Positions 16,096 through 25,087 of a stretch of 64,000 nt of DNA are shown here, in pieces (position 1 is the first letter of the stretch; the number at the start of each line of letters is the position of its first letter). Below the pieces are notes generated by a model that was given only the letters and a program-made list of their open reading frames with translations, did not search any database and was not told the origin of the DNA. Both the position numbers and the translations under genes were made by a program. Location: positions 62,001 to 126,000 of the forward strand of contig CAKZQQ010000003.1 of assembly GCA_937141405.1 (NCBI GenBank). Direction: 5' to 3'. The DNA is from an uncultured Campylobacterota bacterium (lineage in GTDB: Bacteria > Campylobacterota > Campylobacteria > Campylobacterales > Sulfurovaceae).

Positions 16096-17655
16096 TTGCT
16101 TCATAAAATCAAAGATGAGATAAGTGAAAATAGAAAATATATATATCTAACTTATATCATAAGTATCTTGACGATGTTGCCTCAGCTTATCGCTTCTTTT
16201 TCCATGAGCAAGCCTGGACATTTTATATTTCTATCCGTTGTACTTGTGATGCTTCTGTTTATCCCGAAATTTAATAAACTGCTATTTTCTCTATTTATCA
16301 TCTATATCAACTTGACAAATATCGTCATCGGACATATTTTTATACACTGGGGTTATACAAATGCAAATATCGGACCAATGATAGAGACCTCTGCCCTATC
16401 TCCTAGATATGAAATCTTAGAATATTTAACAACATATGTTGATTATAGAGATTTATTGCTCATTGTCTATTCTTGCTTGATGCTAGTATTTCTTTATAAA
16501 TTTTTATTTCATTTTAAACACTCTTTCAAAGTTGTAAAATTATTGAGTTTTATAGCTACTGCATTAATTATTCTTGGCGTAGGCTATTGGAATAATCTGC
16601 TCGCCTCCAGAGAACCCTTTAACATACCAAATAAATGTATGAGGATAAATAATCATATCAAAATTTATAATGCCAGAATGCAATATCTTAATAGTTTACA
16701 AGAAGTGGCGGCAACGGATAAAACTTCCATTTATGACAAAATAGTGGTAATTCAAGGAGAATCTGTCAATAAGCACCATATGTCAATATATAACTATGAT
16801 CAAAAGACAACCCCTTTTTTATCTTCTTTAAAATCTAAAGACACTCTCTATATCTTTGATGCTATATCGCCCGCCAATTTAACACGATACTCTCTACCGG
16901 CTCTCCATACTCAAGCAAATGTTCACAATTTCTTTGAGTTATTTTTACATTCAAAGTCGATAATCAGTGATTTTAAAACACACAATTACAAGACATACTG
17001 TATTTCAAATCAAAGCAAAGCCGGTAAAGATGACTCCTACATTGCCTCCATGACACAAGAGGCAGATGTGCACTTTTATTCAAATCTGGATTATGCAAGT
17101 GCAAAACCTGATGAGGTAATGCTTCCATATCTCAATAGTATTAAAAACAACCGAGACAAAGAGCTCTATTTTATTCATCTAATGGGCTCTCACGCTCAAT
17201 ATACAAAAAGATATACCGATAAACATATTTTATTTCAAAATCCAATCAATATAAAAGAGGAATATGACAACACTATCTACTATACAGACTATATCTTACA
17301 AAATATATTCTCATGTTTCATACATAAATTCCAAAATCAAAAAATACTTTTTATTTATGTGTCAGACCATGGAGAGGTAGTAAGCGAAAACAAACATGGA
17401 CATGGTCTTTTTCCGACAAAGGACCAGTATGACGTTCCATTTATCATATATAGCACAATAAAAAATAATCGTATAGATGAACTTTATGAAAAAAACAAAA
17501 GAGGATATTTCAATCTTGAAAATTTAAATTATATGGTCAAATATATAAGCGGTATCAGCGAAGAAAATCGCATATCATATTCGGGCGATGTCCTTGGATT
17601 AGAGCCTAAGAGTATCTTTAATTATGATGATCTCGATTTTTATAAAACAAAATAG
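16096..17655 (+). CDS. Phosphoethanolamine transferase-like inner membrane sulfatase-fold protein
   Basis: 519 aa, starting TTG with a weak AAGAGA upstream. Four to five N-terminal membrane segments (residues 18-190) are followed by a periplasmic alkaline-phosphatase-fold domain: IVVIQGESVNKHHMSIYNYD (metal site), SPANLTRYSLPALHTQ (expected Thr nucleophile), and VSDHGEVVSENKHGHGLFPT (Asp-His and His metal ligands). This order matches EptA/CptA enzymes, which add phosphoethanolamine to lipid A, core sugars or, in Campylobacter, flagellar parts. The target here is unknown. It may confer resistance to cationic peptides. Confidence 0.85.
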   Translation: MLHKIKDEISENRKYIYLTYIISILTMLPQLIASFSMSKPGHFIFLSVVLVMLLFIPKFNKLLFSLFIIYINLTNIVIGHIFIHWGYTNANIGPMIETSALSPRYEILEYLTTYVDYRDLLLIVYSCLMLVFLYKFLFHFKHSFKVVKLLSFIATALIILGVGYWNNLLASREPFNIPNKCMRINNHIKIYNARMQYLNSLQEVAATDKTSIYDKIVVIQGESVNKHHMSIYNYDQKTTPFLSSLKSKDTLYIFDAISPANLTRYSLPALHTQANVHNFFELFLHSKSIISDFKTHNYKTYCISNQSKAGKDDSYIASMTQEADVHFYSNLDYASAKPDEVMLPYLNSIKNNRDKELYFIHLMGSHAQYTKRYTDKHILFQNPINIKEEYDNTIYYTDYILQNIFSCFIHKFQNQKILFIYVSDHGEVVSENKHGHGLFPTKDQYDVPFIIYSTIKNNRIDELYEKNKRGYFNLENLNYMVKYISGISEENRISYSGDVLGLEPKSIFNYDDLDFYKTK

Positions 17656-17674
17656 CCCATTGTCGATGTTAATT

Positions 17675-18277
17675 CTACGCACTACAATCGGTTGTTACTC
17701 GATCGATAATCGTGATATACCATCTGTCGTCTATCTTGGTGATATAAAAGATAAAATCCGAGCTTGTATCGACAACACGAATGCTGTTACTCTCTAAAAA
17801 CTCAATCTTTTTTAAAAGTGCATTATCATAAGTTTGCGCATCATACTTGGTATGAAATGTCACGATAGACGAAATAAGCGGATAACGTAACTCTTTAGAA
17901 TAAAATGTTCCACTTTTTAAAAATACAAAGTCCCCGCAATCAAATTCGACATATTCCTCACGCATCTTTTTCCGGTTATTCTCAACATTAAAGATATCCC
18001 CATACGGCATATGTGGCCAATCTTTACCCTTAAGCGGCAAGGCATCAAGTATCTCAAAATCATCTTGTGCACCTATCCTATAGATATCAAAGATACCGAA
18101 CTCTTTATTAACATATTTCGCATTGATTGCCTTTATGTCGTCTTGGGATGCAAGCCGAAGAATGTCTACTATCACACTCTCTATCTCATCTTTTTGCACA
18201 TTTGGCTCGCAAGATGCAGTACTGCTTAGAGCGATTGATAAGCTCACAGCAAGTATCAGTAATCGTATGTTTTTCAT
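17675..18277 (-). CDS. Exported hypothetical protein
   Basis: 200 aa from ATG 18277 (MKNIRLLILAVSLSIALSSTASC), which has AAAGG 7 bases upstream; a longer in-frame start at 18316 adds residues before the signal peptide and is less likely. The signal peptide ends near SSTASC; a lipoprotein cleavage is possible but the Thr at -3 is atypical. The mature part has no motif I recognise. It lies at the end of a minus-strand group of three secreted proteins. Confidence 0.6.
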   Translation of the reverse strand: MKNIRLLILAVSLSIALSSTASCEPNVQKDEIESVIVDILRLASQDDIKAINAKYVNKEFGIFDIYRIGAQDDFEILDALPLKGKDWPHMPYGDIFNVENNRKKMREEYVEFDCGDFVFLKSGTFYSKELRYPLISSIVTFHTKYDAQTYDNALLKKIEFLESNSIRVVDTSSDFIFYITKIDDRWYITIIDRVTTDCSA

Positions 18278-18299
18278 TGTCAACCTTTGTAAACTTATC

Positions 18300-18884
18300 T
18301 CACTGTTTACAATCATAATTGATGATTACTTTAGCACAACCGGCGATATGGGGTGCTTCTACGGGCTTTTTAGTGTCAATCGTAACATTACAATCATAAT
18401 CAAGCGTGCATAACTTAGAGGTAAGCAGAAAGATTGGGGGTATGCTTGTCTTCTCTTGTGATTTAGTATCTGTTTTGAGCAACCTTACGACATCATCTGT
18501 GATATTGACAAAACGAGTTGAAGTTTGATTTACCTCATCTTGGGTTTGCTCTTCGGGTTGCTCGCTCTTTGACAAAGCAGGAGACAGAGATGCTCCATCT
18601 TGTGAGTTTTGGGTTGTAGATATAAAGGCATCAGGTGCGATCTTGCGAATCACACGCAAATCACGCGCTGCATCGGCAGGTGAAACATAATCACCATAGG
18701 TCAGTACCGTGTATCCCTTGGATGATATATGGGATTTTGGAGTGATGGCATAGGCACTTGCACTTTTGCACATATCATCTACGGTCTCTTGCTGTGTAGC
18801 TGCAAGAAGTTGGATAGTGTACTCGCCTGCAAACACCTTCATAATACCTATGCAACATATGGCAAAAATAGTAAAAAAGCGCAT
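18300..18884 (-). CDS. Exported protein with a SPOR-like repeat unit
   Basis: 194 aa. Signal peptide MRFFTIFAICCIGIMKVFAG. Residues 20-95 (EYTIQLLAATQQETVDDMCKSA...YTVLTYGDYVSPADAARDLRVIRKIAPDAFISTTQ) have the beta-alpha-beta pattern of a SPOR peptidoglycan-binding domain. The following region is low-complexity, and the C-terminus contains four cysteines. It is paralogous to the next gene (18952-19632), with the same EYTIQL start and PDAFxST ending. Envelope binding is inference. Confidence 0.6.
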   Translation of the reverse strand: MRFFTIFAICCIGIMKVFAGEYTIQLLAATQQETVDDMCKSASAYAITPKSHISSKGYTVLTYGDYVSPADAARDLRVIRKIAPDAFISTTQNSQDGASLSPALSKSEQPEEQTQDEVNQTSTRFVNITDDVVRLLKTDTKSQEKTSIPPIFLLTSKLCTLDYDCNVTIDTKKPVEAPHIAGCAKVIINYDCKQ

Positions 18885-18951
18885 CAGATTCCTTCTTTCT
18901 TGGCGTATCTTGTCGATAGCCTTATGATAGACAAATAAGAGTTATACACTT

Positions 18952-19632
18952 TTATTTTGCCTCAACAACCTCTTCTTCTTTTTGCGATTGTCCCGGGATA
19001 GGCGCATCAGGTGTGATATTGATAAGGCGCAATGGCGCTTCTTCCATCTCGGGTTCCATATCCGGATTATCTTCTACCTCTTGGGTTTTTGGTGCAATCT
19101 TCACCTCATCTTTCTTTTTAACTTTAGGCTTCTCTATAACAGCGGGGGCTTCTTTTTTACTGAGGGTTTCTTGTGCTTTTGGTGCCTCTTTTGGGCTAGT
19201 GATTTTTTGCACTTTTTTTACCTCTTTAACCTTTGGCTTATCTTTTGGCTTTGGCGCAGGGGATACTTTTTCTGTCTTTTGTACAACTTGTGTCTTTTTG
19301 ATAGTTTGTACCTTTGGATTCTTTTGCACTTTTTTTACAATCGGTTTTTTAGACACACGAAGCGTAGATACAAATGCATCGGGTACTGCCTTGCGTGTCA
19401 ACGCAATGTCTTTTTTGGCGGCCGCTATAGAGTTATATTTACCGCAAGTAAGCACATTACGTCCCTTGGAGTCAACATAAGAGTGCCAAACAACCTTACA
19501 CGGTGGCACCATCTTCCGTACGGTATCTATAGACCTTTTATCTTTAGAAACAATAAGTTGAATCGTATACTCTTCTGCAGATAAGCAGAGTGTCATACTT
19601 GTCAATAGTATAAAGAGAGAGAAATAACGCAT
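18952..19632 (-). CDS. Exported protein with SPOR-like domain and Lys/Pro-rich tail
   Basis: 226 aa. Signal peptide MRYFSLFILLTSMTLCLSA, then a SPOR-like unit EEYTIQLIVSKDKRSIDTVRKM...GRNVLTCGKYNSIAAAKKDIALTRKAVPDAFVSTLRV (20-95). Residues 96-195 are Lys/Pro/Val-rich with repeated KKVQK and KPKV words, like a periplasm-spanning linker. The end (APLRLINITPDAPIPGQ) resembles RFVNITDDV in its neighbour. This is a tandem duplicate that diverged in the tail. A cell wall association is likely but not proven. Confidence 0.6.
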   Translation of the reverse strand: MRYFSLFILLTSMTLCLSAEEYTIQLIVSKDKRSIDTVRKMVPPCKVVWHSYVDSKGRNVLTCGKYNSIAAAKKDIALTRKAVPDAFVSTLRVSKKPIVKKVQKNPKVQTIKKTQVVQKTEKVSPAPKPKDKPKVKEVKKVQKITSPKEAPKAQETLSKKEAPAVIEKPKVKKKDEVKIAPKTQEVEDNPDMEPEMEEAPLRLINITPDAPIPGQSQKEEEVVEAK

Positions 19633-19797
19633 CTATCTATCCTTTATTTGTAATAATTGTATTATAACTTATAATAGACAAAATCATCATTATATAAAAA
19701 ATAAAAATAACGATGCAGCATAAGTCAGTTAAATGCATTTGTAAATAATAAATATATGCTATCATAACCCTCAATAAACTTCTCTTAAGTGATTACA

Positions 19798-20499
19798 ATG
19801 ATAAATGTACAGAGTCAATTTTGTAAAAATGCCGATGCATATGAGAGCTACAGCATTATCCAAAAAAAGGTTGTTAAAAAACTGCTAGAGAAGATAGTCG
19901 ACAACCCGCAGTGCATCCTTGATATCGGCTGTGGGAGCGGGACTGTTTATAAGTCTATGGCTTGGCATCCAAAAAAATTTGTCGCTATTGATTTTGCCCA
20001 AGGGATGCTCAACATGCATCCAAAAAATGAAAATGTTGAATTGCATATGTCAGATTTTAATCAAAAAGGGTTTTTAAAGAAATTTGCAGATTATCAATTT
20101 GAGAGAATTATCTCCTCATCTGCACTCCAATGGGGAGATGATCTTGATGACATATTTGGGCAAATTAGCCTCTTGGGTGCTCCTGTCTCTTTAGCTATCT
20201 TTACATCAGGCACATTTAAAACTCTACTTAAAACGGCATCGATCCCTCCTTTGCTACGCTCAGCAGATGAGATAATCGCGCTTTCAAAAAGATATTTTAA
20301 TGCCGAGCATGAAGTCTTAGAGTACTCACTTGAATTTGCAAGTGTACGTGATATGTTTCGATATATGAAAAAAAGCGGTGTGGGTGGAGGGAGAAATGTT
20401 TTGGGCATAAAGCAGATGCGAGAGTTGATAAGAAATTATCCACTCAACTATCTAGAGTTTGAAATTGTCTTACTCCAAGAAAAGAATTACGGAGAGTAA
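19798..20499 (+). CDS. BioC-like SAM-dependent methyltransferase
   Basis: 233 aa from ATG 19798 (MINVQSQFCKNADAYESYSIIQK); a GTG at 19789 is in frame. The class I methyltransferase fold is shown by CILDIGCGSGTVYKSM (motif I), VAIDFAQGML (motif II) and ISSSALQWGDDLDDIF. The start (QFCKNADAYESYSIIQKKVVKKLL) and SALQW are typical of BioC, the malonyl-ACP O-methyltransferase of biotin synthesis. It is directly followed (4 bases) by an MBOAT acyltransferase gene, not by biotin genes, so another methyl acceptor is possible. Confidence 0.72.
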   Translation: MINVQSQFCKNADAYESYSIIQKKVVKKLLEKIVDNPQCILDIGCGSGTVYKSMAWHPKKFVAIDFAQGMLNMHPKNENVELHMSDFNQKGFLKKFADYQFERIISSSALQWGDDLDDIFGQISLLGAPVSLAIFTSGTFKTLLKTASIPPLLRSADEIIALSKRYFNAEHEVLEYSLEFASVRDMFRYMKKSGVGGGRNVLGIKQMRELIRNYPLNYLEFEIVLLQEKNYGE

Positions 20500-20503
20500 A
20501 TTT

Positions 20504-21952
20504 TTGCTTTTTAACTCCTATGCATTTATCTTTCTTTTTTTGCCTATAGTTTTTCTTTTATATTTTTATCTAAACCATAAAGGGTTTTCGTCACTCAGTA
20601 AGCTATTTTTACTTTTTTCATCTCTCTTCTTTTATAGCTGGTGGAACATTATTTATCTGCCACTCATACTCTTTTCTATGCTTTTCAACTATACTATCGG
20701 TCTCAAGATAGCAAAAAATGCAACGGAAACATTTATAAAGAAAAAACCGCTTTTGATTTTTGGGCTCGTTGTCAATGTGTCACTGTTAGGATACTTTAAA
20801 TATTATGATTTTTTTATCACCAATACTAATCTCTTGCTTGATACAAACTTCTCATTGATGCATATCGCTTTGCCACTTGCTATCTCTTTTTTTACATTTC
20901 AACAAATCGCCTATCTAAGCGATAGTTATTCAGGTCGTGTTAAAGAAAATAACTTCATGAACTATGCCCTATTTGTGACATTTTTCCCACAACTTATCGC
21001 AGGACCTATCGTTCACCATAAACAGATGATGCCACAGTTTGCTTCGCACGACAGCAAAAATTTAAATTATGAAAATATCGCTAAAGGTATCTTCATCTTT
21101 GCTATAGGCCTCTTTAAAAAAGTAGCTGTTGCAGACACTTTTGCACAATGGTCCAATTATGGATTTGGCACTCCTTATGATCTTAATCTTATAGAGGCGT
21201 GGGTTACGAACCTTTCATTTGGATTTCAGCTCTATTTTGACTTTAGTGGCTATACCGATATGGCAATCGGTATAGCACTACTCTTTAATATTAAGATTCC
21301 TGTTAATTTCAAATCCCCCTATAGAGCCTTAAATATACAGGAGTTTTGGCAGCGTTGGCATATCACTCTATCGCACTTTTTAAGAGACTACATCTATATA
21401 CCTTTAAAGAAAAGAAAAGTTACTTTGCATGCAAATATCTTGTTGACATTTCTCATCAGCGGCATTTGGCATGGTGCGGGGTGGACATTTGTTATCTGGG
21501 GAGTACTACATGGCATGGCACTCGTAATAGCAAATATATGGAAAAAAATTGGCTTCAAAATGAACATCATACTAGCATGGCTGATTACTTTTAATTTCTT
21601 AAACATTACAAGAATTTTTTTTAGAGCAGACAATGTATCAGATGCTCTACATATACTCCACACGATGATTTTTGGTCAAATTGTTTTGCCTGAAAAGATG
21701 GAAAAAAGTCTTAATTTTCTCTCTTCATGCAAAGTTTCTTTTGGAAGATTTCTGCCTCATTTAGGTGCAGATCATAATTCTATCATTGCACTACTACTTG
21801 CATTTATAGTAATACTCTATTTTAAAAACTCTTCAGAGCTTATGAATAATATGACTCCAAACAAAAAAAGCATCTTTTTTACGGTATTGCTACTATTAAT
21901 CTCAATAGCGTATCTGCATAGAGAAATAAAATTCTATTACTTTATCTTTTAA
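20504..21952 (+). CDS. MBOAT-family O-acyltransferase (AlgI-like)
   Basis: 482 aa from TTG 20504 (LLFNSYAFIFLFLPIVFLLYF), with GGAGAG upstream; the extended ORF overlapping the previous gene is rejected. It has about ten membrane segments. Signature stretches are PLAISFFTFQQIAYLSDSY, FVTFFPQLIAGPIVHHKQMMPQ, FQLYFDFSGYTDMAIG, and FWQRWHITLSHFLRDYIYIPLKKR. The catalytic His lies in SGIWHGAGWTFVIWGVLHG. AlgI-type enzymes pass acyl groups across the membrane to an SGNH partner, and the next gene encodes such a partner. The target is probably an exopolysaccharide or another surface glycan. Confidence 0.92.
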   Translation: MLFNSYAFIFLFLPIVFLLYFYLNHKGFSSLSKLFLLFSSLFFYSWWNIIYLPLILFSMLFNYTIGLKIAKNATETFIKKKPLLIFGLVVNVSLLGYFKYYDFFITNTNLLLDTNFSLMHIALPLAISFFTFQQIAYLSDSYSGRVKENNFMNYALFVTFFPQLIAGPIVHHKQMMPQFASHDSKNLNYENIAKGIFIFAIGLFKKVAVADTFAQWSNYGFGTPYDLNLIEAWVTNLSFGFQLYFDFSGYTDMAIGIALLFNIKIPVNFKSPYRALNIQEFWQRWHITLSHFLRDYIYIPLKKRKVTLHANILLTFLISGIWHGAGWTFVIWGVLHGMALVIANIWKKIGFKMNIILAWLITFNFLNITRIFFRADNVSDALHILHTMIFGQIVLPEKMEKSLNFLSSCKVSFGRFLPHLGADHNSIIALLLAFIVILYFKNSSELMNNMTPNKKSIFFTVLLLLISIAYLHREIKFYYFIF

Positions 21953-21961
21953 GGAGCAAAG

Positions 21962-23056
21962 ATGATGACATATCAAGAGTGGATCAAAGCAGTATTTATC
22001 TCTTTTTTTATCGCTTCGGCATCATTGGTGGGGTTTAACTATTGCGTGGATCCAATGCAGCAATATAGAATCAGTAGTTTTTATCCAATATATTTTGAAC
22101 CAACAATGGCAAGATATCTCAATGCAGGTTTAGCTAAAAATTACAACTACAACTCTATAGTACTTGGTACTTCCCATACAGCTAACTTTATCATTTCCGA
22201 AGTAAAAAGCAATCTAGATTTCAATCAAACTATCAAACTCTGCATAAATGGAGGGAGTGCGAAAGAACAAAGCATTATCCTACAAACAGCCATCGAAAAT
22301 AATAAAAATCTAGAGCGTGTATTGTGGGGGGTTGATATCCTCTCTTTTTGGGGACAACCCAAAAGAGAAAAAAGAGGAAAAGGTTCATTTCCTATGTATC
22401 TTTACGACAAAGAAATATTTAATGACTATAAATACCTCTACTCCGCAGACACCTTTATGCACTCTCTTGAGGCACTCTTTTACCCCATTATAAAACCAAA
22501 AAATGATCCATGGTTTAATCTCAACTATATGTACCAATGGCAACACAAGTGCAGAAAACAATTTGTAATTAACCGTGTTTTAAGAATTTACAAGATGGAA
22601 GAGGGGGAATACTCTAACAGAGATAAAAAACAATATTCATTCGCATATCTGAAAAAAAGTTTTGATGAGAATTTTTTAGATACCATAAAAAACAATCCAC
22701 ATATACATTTTAAGATATTTTTTCCTCCTTACTCTCTATTGCATTTTAAAGTACTCGAAGAAAATAAAATCTTTGATGATGTAATTGATTTTAAAAAATA
22801 TCTTCTTAAGCAACTCTCAGTACTTCCAAATGTAACGCTTTATGATTTTCAGATAGCAAACCATATCACCTCAAATTTACACAACTACAAAGATACTGCG
22901 CATTATCATCAAAAGATAAGTAGTTGGATGCTTGAGGAGATGAGCCAAGGCAGATATATAGTTTCTAATAAAAATATCGATGAAAATATTAAAATGTTTA
23001 AAAAGCAGGTTACAAGCTACACTTTTGATACGAAGATAGATACTGCAAAAAAATAA
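21962..23056 (+). CDS. SGNH-like partner of the MBOAT acyltransferase
   Basis: 364 aa. An N-terminal signal anchor (AVFISFFIASASLVGFNYCV, about 10-29) is followed by a periplasmic domain with YNSIVLGTSHTANF (probable nucleophile Ser in GTSH), LCINGGSAKEQ (block II Gly) and HNYKDTAHYHQKISSWML, the likely Asp-His pair. This arrangement matches DltD/AlgJ/AlgX-like proteins that take acyl groups from MBOAT enzymes. It follows that gene by 9 bases with AAGGAG before the ATG. Its stop lies 27 bp from the left end of the mobile element. Confidence 0.75.
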   Translation: MMTYQEWIKAVFISFFIASASLVGFNYCVDPMQQYRISSFYPIYFEPTMARYLNAGLAKNYNYNSIVLGTSHTANFIISEVKSNLDFNQTIKLCINGGSAKEQSIILQTAIENNKNLERVLWGVDILSFWGQPKREKRGKGSFPMYLYDKEIFNDYKYLYSADTFMHSLEALFYPIIKPKNDPWFNLNYMYQWQHKCRKQFVINRVLRIYKMEEGEYSNRDKKQYSFAYLKKSFDENFLDTIKNNPHIHFKIFFPPYSLLHFKVLEENKIFDDVIDFKKYLLKQLSVLPNVTLYDFQIANHITSNLHNYKDTAHYHQKISSWMLEEMSQGRYIVSNKNIDENIKMFKKQVTSYTFDTKIDTAKK

Positions 23057-23083
23057 AAAATATTTTGATTGATTGTTATTGGA

Positions 23084-23104
23084 GCTGGCCGGGAGAGGGG
23101 GATT
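23084..23104. other. attL (partial copy of tRNA-Ser 3' end)
   Basis: 21 bases starting GCTGGCCGGGAGAGG and ending GGATT, identical to 31337-31357. The identity stops exactly after GGATT. It includes the complement of the tRNA CCA end and the acceptor stem. Confidence 0.93.
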
Positions 23105-23242
23105 TAAAAAAATCTTTTATGTCAACTTATTACATTTTATATCACTCCATCTCAAAGCCCTAGAACTAGGCATCTCTTAAGTTTTAAACAGTTATAACTG
23201 CAATATCACTTTACCTCAAATAAGAGCAAAATATGTATTCTT

Positions 23243-23262
23243 TGTGGGGAATGTGTGGGGAA
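23243..23262. repeat. Arm-type repeat, left copy
   Basis: TGTGGGGAATGTGTGGGGAA, itself two copies of TGTGGGGAA separated by TG. The identical 20-mer occurs at 31267-31286 near the other end. The position inside the element, 139 bp from attL, fits integrase arm binding. Confidence 0.6.
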
Positions 23263-23421
23263 GATTTGACAAAATCTTTTGAAAAGAATCTATAAGTTTT
23301 ATTTGGAAGTTAATAACTATCCATGAGGTACAATGCAGAGTTTGCGAAGCAAAAAGCATTGTAGCCCACAAGCGATTAGCGCGTGAGGGTACGGCTTAGA
23401 TCTTTGTAGCAAGGATAACAT

Positions 23422-24528
23422 ATGGCGAAACGAAAACGAACAAGATATGACAATGTATTTTATTTAGATAGCAAAACAAATGGTAAAGATGATAAGACCT
23501 ATTATATAAGGTATAGAGATGAGCACGGCAAACAAAGAGAACTCAAAGTAGGAAAGTTTAGTGAAGGCATAAGAGAAAACTATTGCAATCAAAAGCTTAT
23601 TGAAACTCTAAATAACATTCGCCTAGGAGAACAACCACCCATTATAAAAGCAAGACATAAAAAAGTTCTTTTTACTTTAGATGATTTAGCTAAACAATAC
23701 TTTGCATCAAAACCAGTAGATAATAAAACTACACATAGAACCTATGGAAAATATAACCTACATATTAAACCACTTTTAGGCAATAAAGATATTACTTATA
23801 TCACAAAAAATGATATACTTTCTATTCAATCAAATCTTCTAAGAATTAGAGCGCCTAAAACAATTAATAGCTACATTCAACTTATAAAGTCTATGTTTAT
23901 CTACGCTATAAATGAAGAGTTTTACACTGGTGCTAATCCAACTAAAGGCATACAAGAACTCAAAATAGACAACATAAGAGAACGCTTTTTAACCCTAAGT
24001 GAAATAAAAGAGCTACTTGAAACAATCAAGCCTTATTTTGAGCTTTATATGTTTGTGCTACTCTCACTCTCTACTGGTGGCAGACTTGGTACAGTTATGA
24101 ACATAGAAAAAAAAGATATTGATTTTGAAAACAAAACCATTACACTCAAAGACATTAAAAATGACAGCACTTACAAAGGCTTTTTTGATGATACCTTACT
24201 CCAACTATTAACAGAACACACAAAAGTTCTTAAGTCATATGATAAAGTCATCAACATAAAGGAGAGGACACTTAGGCGAAAGCTAGCTACTATACTCAAT
24301 GAACTCTTTAATGAAGAACTAGATAAAGACGATAGAAAAAACCGTGTAGTGATACATACTTTAAGACACACATTTGCAAGCCAATTAGCCATACAGGGCA
24401 CACCTATTTTTACCATTCAAAAACTACTTAACCATAATGATATCAAACATACTATGCGTTATGCAAAACTAGCGCCTGATAGCGGTAGAGAGATGGTGGA
24501 TTCATTCACAAAGTCTATCTATACATAA
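23422..24528 (+). CDS. int: Tyrosine recombinase/integrase of the mobile element
   Basis: 368 aa, start ATG with AAGGATAAC upstream. An N-terminal arm-binding region is followed by a SAM-like core-binding domain (about 75-165) and the catalytic domain. Catalytic residues are visible: Arg in LSTGGRLGTV, the box II HTLRHTFASQLA, and LNHNDIKHTMRYAKLAP with the final His and nucleophilic Tyr. It lies next to attL, as usual for tRNA-targeting islands. The target is the 3' end of tRNA-Ser(UGA), judged from the att duplication. Confidence 0.95.
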   Translation: MAKRKRTRYDNVFYLDSKTNGKDDKTYYIRYRDEHGKQRELKVGKFSEGIRENYCNQKLIETLNNIRLGEQPPIIKARHKKVLFTLDDLAKQYFASKPVDNKTTHRTYGKYNLHIKPLLGNKDITYITKNDILSIQSNLLRIRAPKTINSYIQLIKSMFIYAINEEFYTGANPTKGIQELKIDNIRERFLTLSEIKELLETIKPYFELYMFVLLSLSTGGRLGTVMNIEKKDIDFENKTITLKDIKNDSTYKGFFDDTLLQLLTEHTKVLKSYDKVINIKERTLRRKLATILNELFNEELDKDDRKNRVVIHTLRHTFASQLAIQGTPIFTIQKLLNHNDIKHTMRYAKLAPDSGREMVDSFTKSIYT

Positions 24529-24741
24529 TTTTGTCTACAAAGTATGATAAAAGTTAACTATGAAGTCACTTAACTTACTATAAGGACTAAACTTATAGTA
24601 AAAACTGTTTATAGCCGTTGAGACCGTTAATAGTAGTTATTTTGAATTAAAAAAAATATGAACACACAGGATATAAAATATGAACACACAGGATATATTT
24701 TGTCTACAAATAGTAGACAGTTTTATACAAAGTGTAGATTA
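24529..24741. other. Repeat-rich non-coding region: hairpin, 22-bp tandem repeat, 13-bp direct repeat
   Basis: A perfect 10-bp inverted repeat TTACTATAAG/CTTATAGTAA lies at 24575-24601. Two perfectly adjacent copies of a 22-bp unit (AAATATGAACACACAGG...) lie at 24654-24675 and 24676-24697. TTTTGTCTACAAA occurs at 24529-24541 and 24698-24710, the second being part of a GTCTAC/GTAGAC dyad. The hairpin can end integrase transcription. The tandem unit has the length of plasmid iterons. The area may be an origin (oriV or oriT) or an operator. Confidence 0.5.
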
Positions 24742-24800
24742 TCAATAGAGATTTAACCAAATAACCATTATCTCAAAATAATTGCTCTTAACTGATACAT

Positions 24801-25040
24801 TTATGCCGTAAGATAGTCCGCTTGAACCAGTTCCCAAGCTTCCCTCTCCTGATAACCGTTCTCCATTAGAGCTATCATCTCGTTGTACATCGTTTTCGCT
24901 TTCGTCTCTTTGAACTCTTGGAGTCTCTTCTCCTTGATGAGATCTCTCGCTAGTTGTTTCTTGTGATCGATCACCCAAGCTCTCACTTTGTCTTCGATCA
25001 CTCTTGTTGTATATCTCTCGGGTTTGGTTTGTGTGGGCAT
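24801..25040 (-). CDS. Small hypothetical protein of the mobile element (79 aa)
   Basis: I choose ATG 25040 (MPTQTKPERYTTRVIEDKVR), with GAGGATAA upstream; a GTG at 25061 is in frame but has no binding site. The product is hydrophilic and helical, with many Lys/Glu/Arg. An overlapping ORF in another frame (24742-24978) looks like a shadow. It is read in the same direction as the next gene upstream (25088-25690). Function unknown; it may be a regulator or an accessory mobilisation factor. Confidence 0.45.
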   Translation of the reverse strand: MPTQTKPERYTTRVIEDKVRAWVIDHKKQLARDLIKEKRLQEFKETKAKTMYNEMIALMENGYQEREAWELVQADYLTA

Positions 25041-25087
25041 TTGTTTTATCCTCTCTTTCACAAGTTATTTGTCAAGCTTATAAGTAT

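Noticed and set aside
15974-17690. Shared word CTACGCACTACA after the BCCT gene and at the end of the gene at 17675
   Set aside because: Only 12 bases, different contexts, no structure; most likely chance.
18982-19584. 200-aa plus-strand ORF rich in Phe/Leu
   Set aside because: It is antisense to the Lys/Pro-rich exported protein; its composition is just the complement of AAG-rich codons.
24742-24978. 78-aa minus-strand ORF
   Set aside because: It overlaps the more plausible ORF at 24801-25040 in another frame and has low-complexity Glu/Arg/Ser content typical of a shadow.
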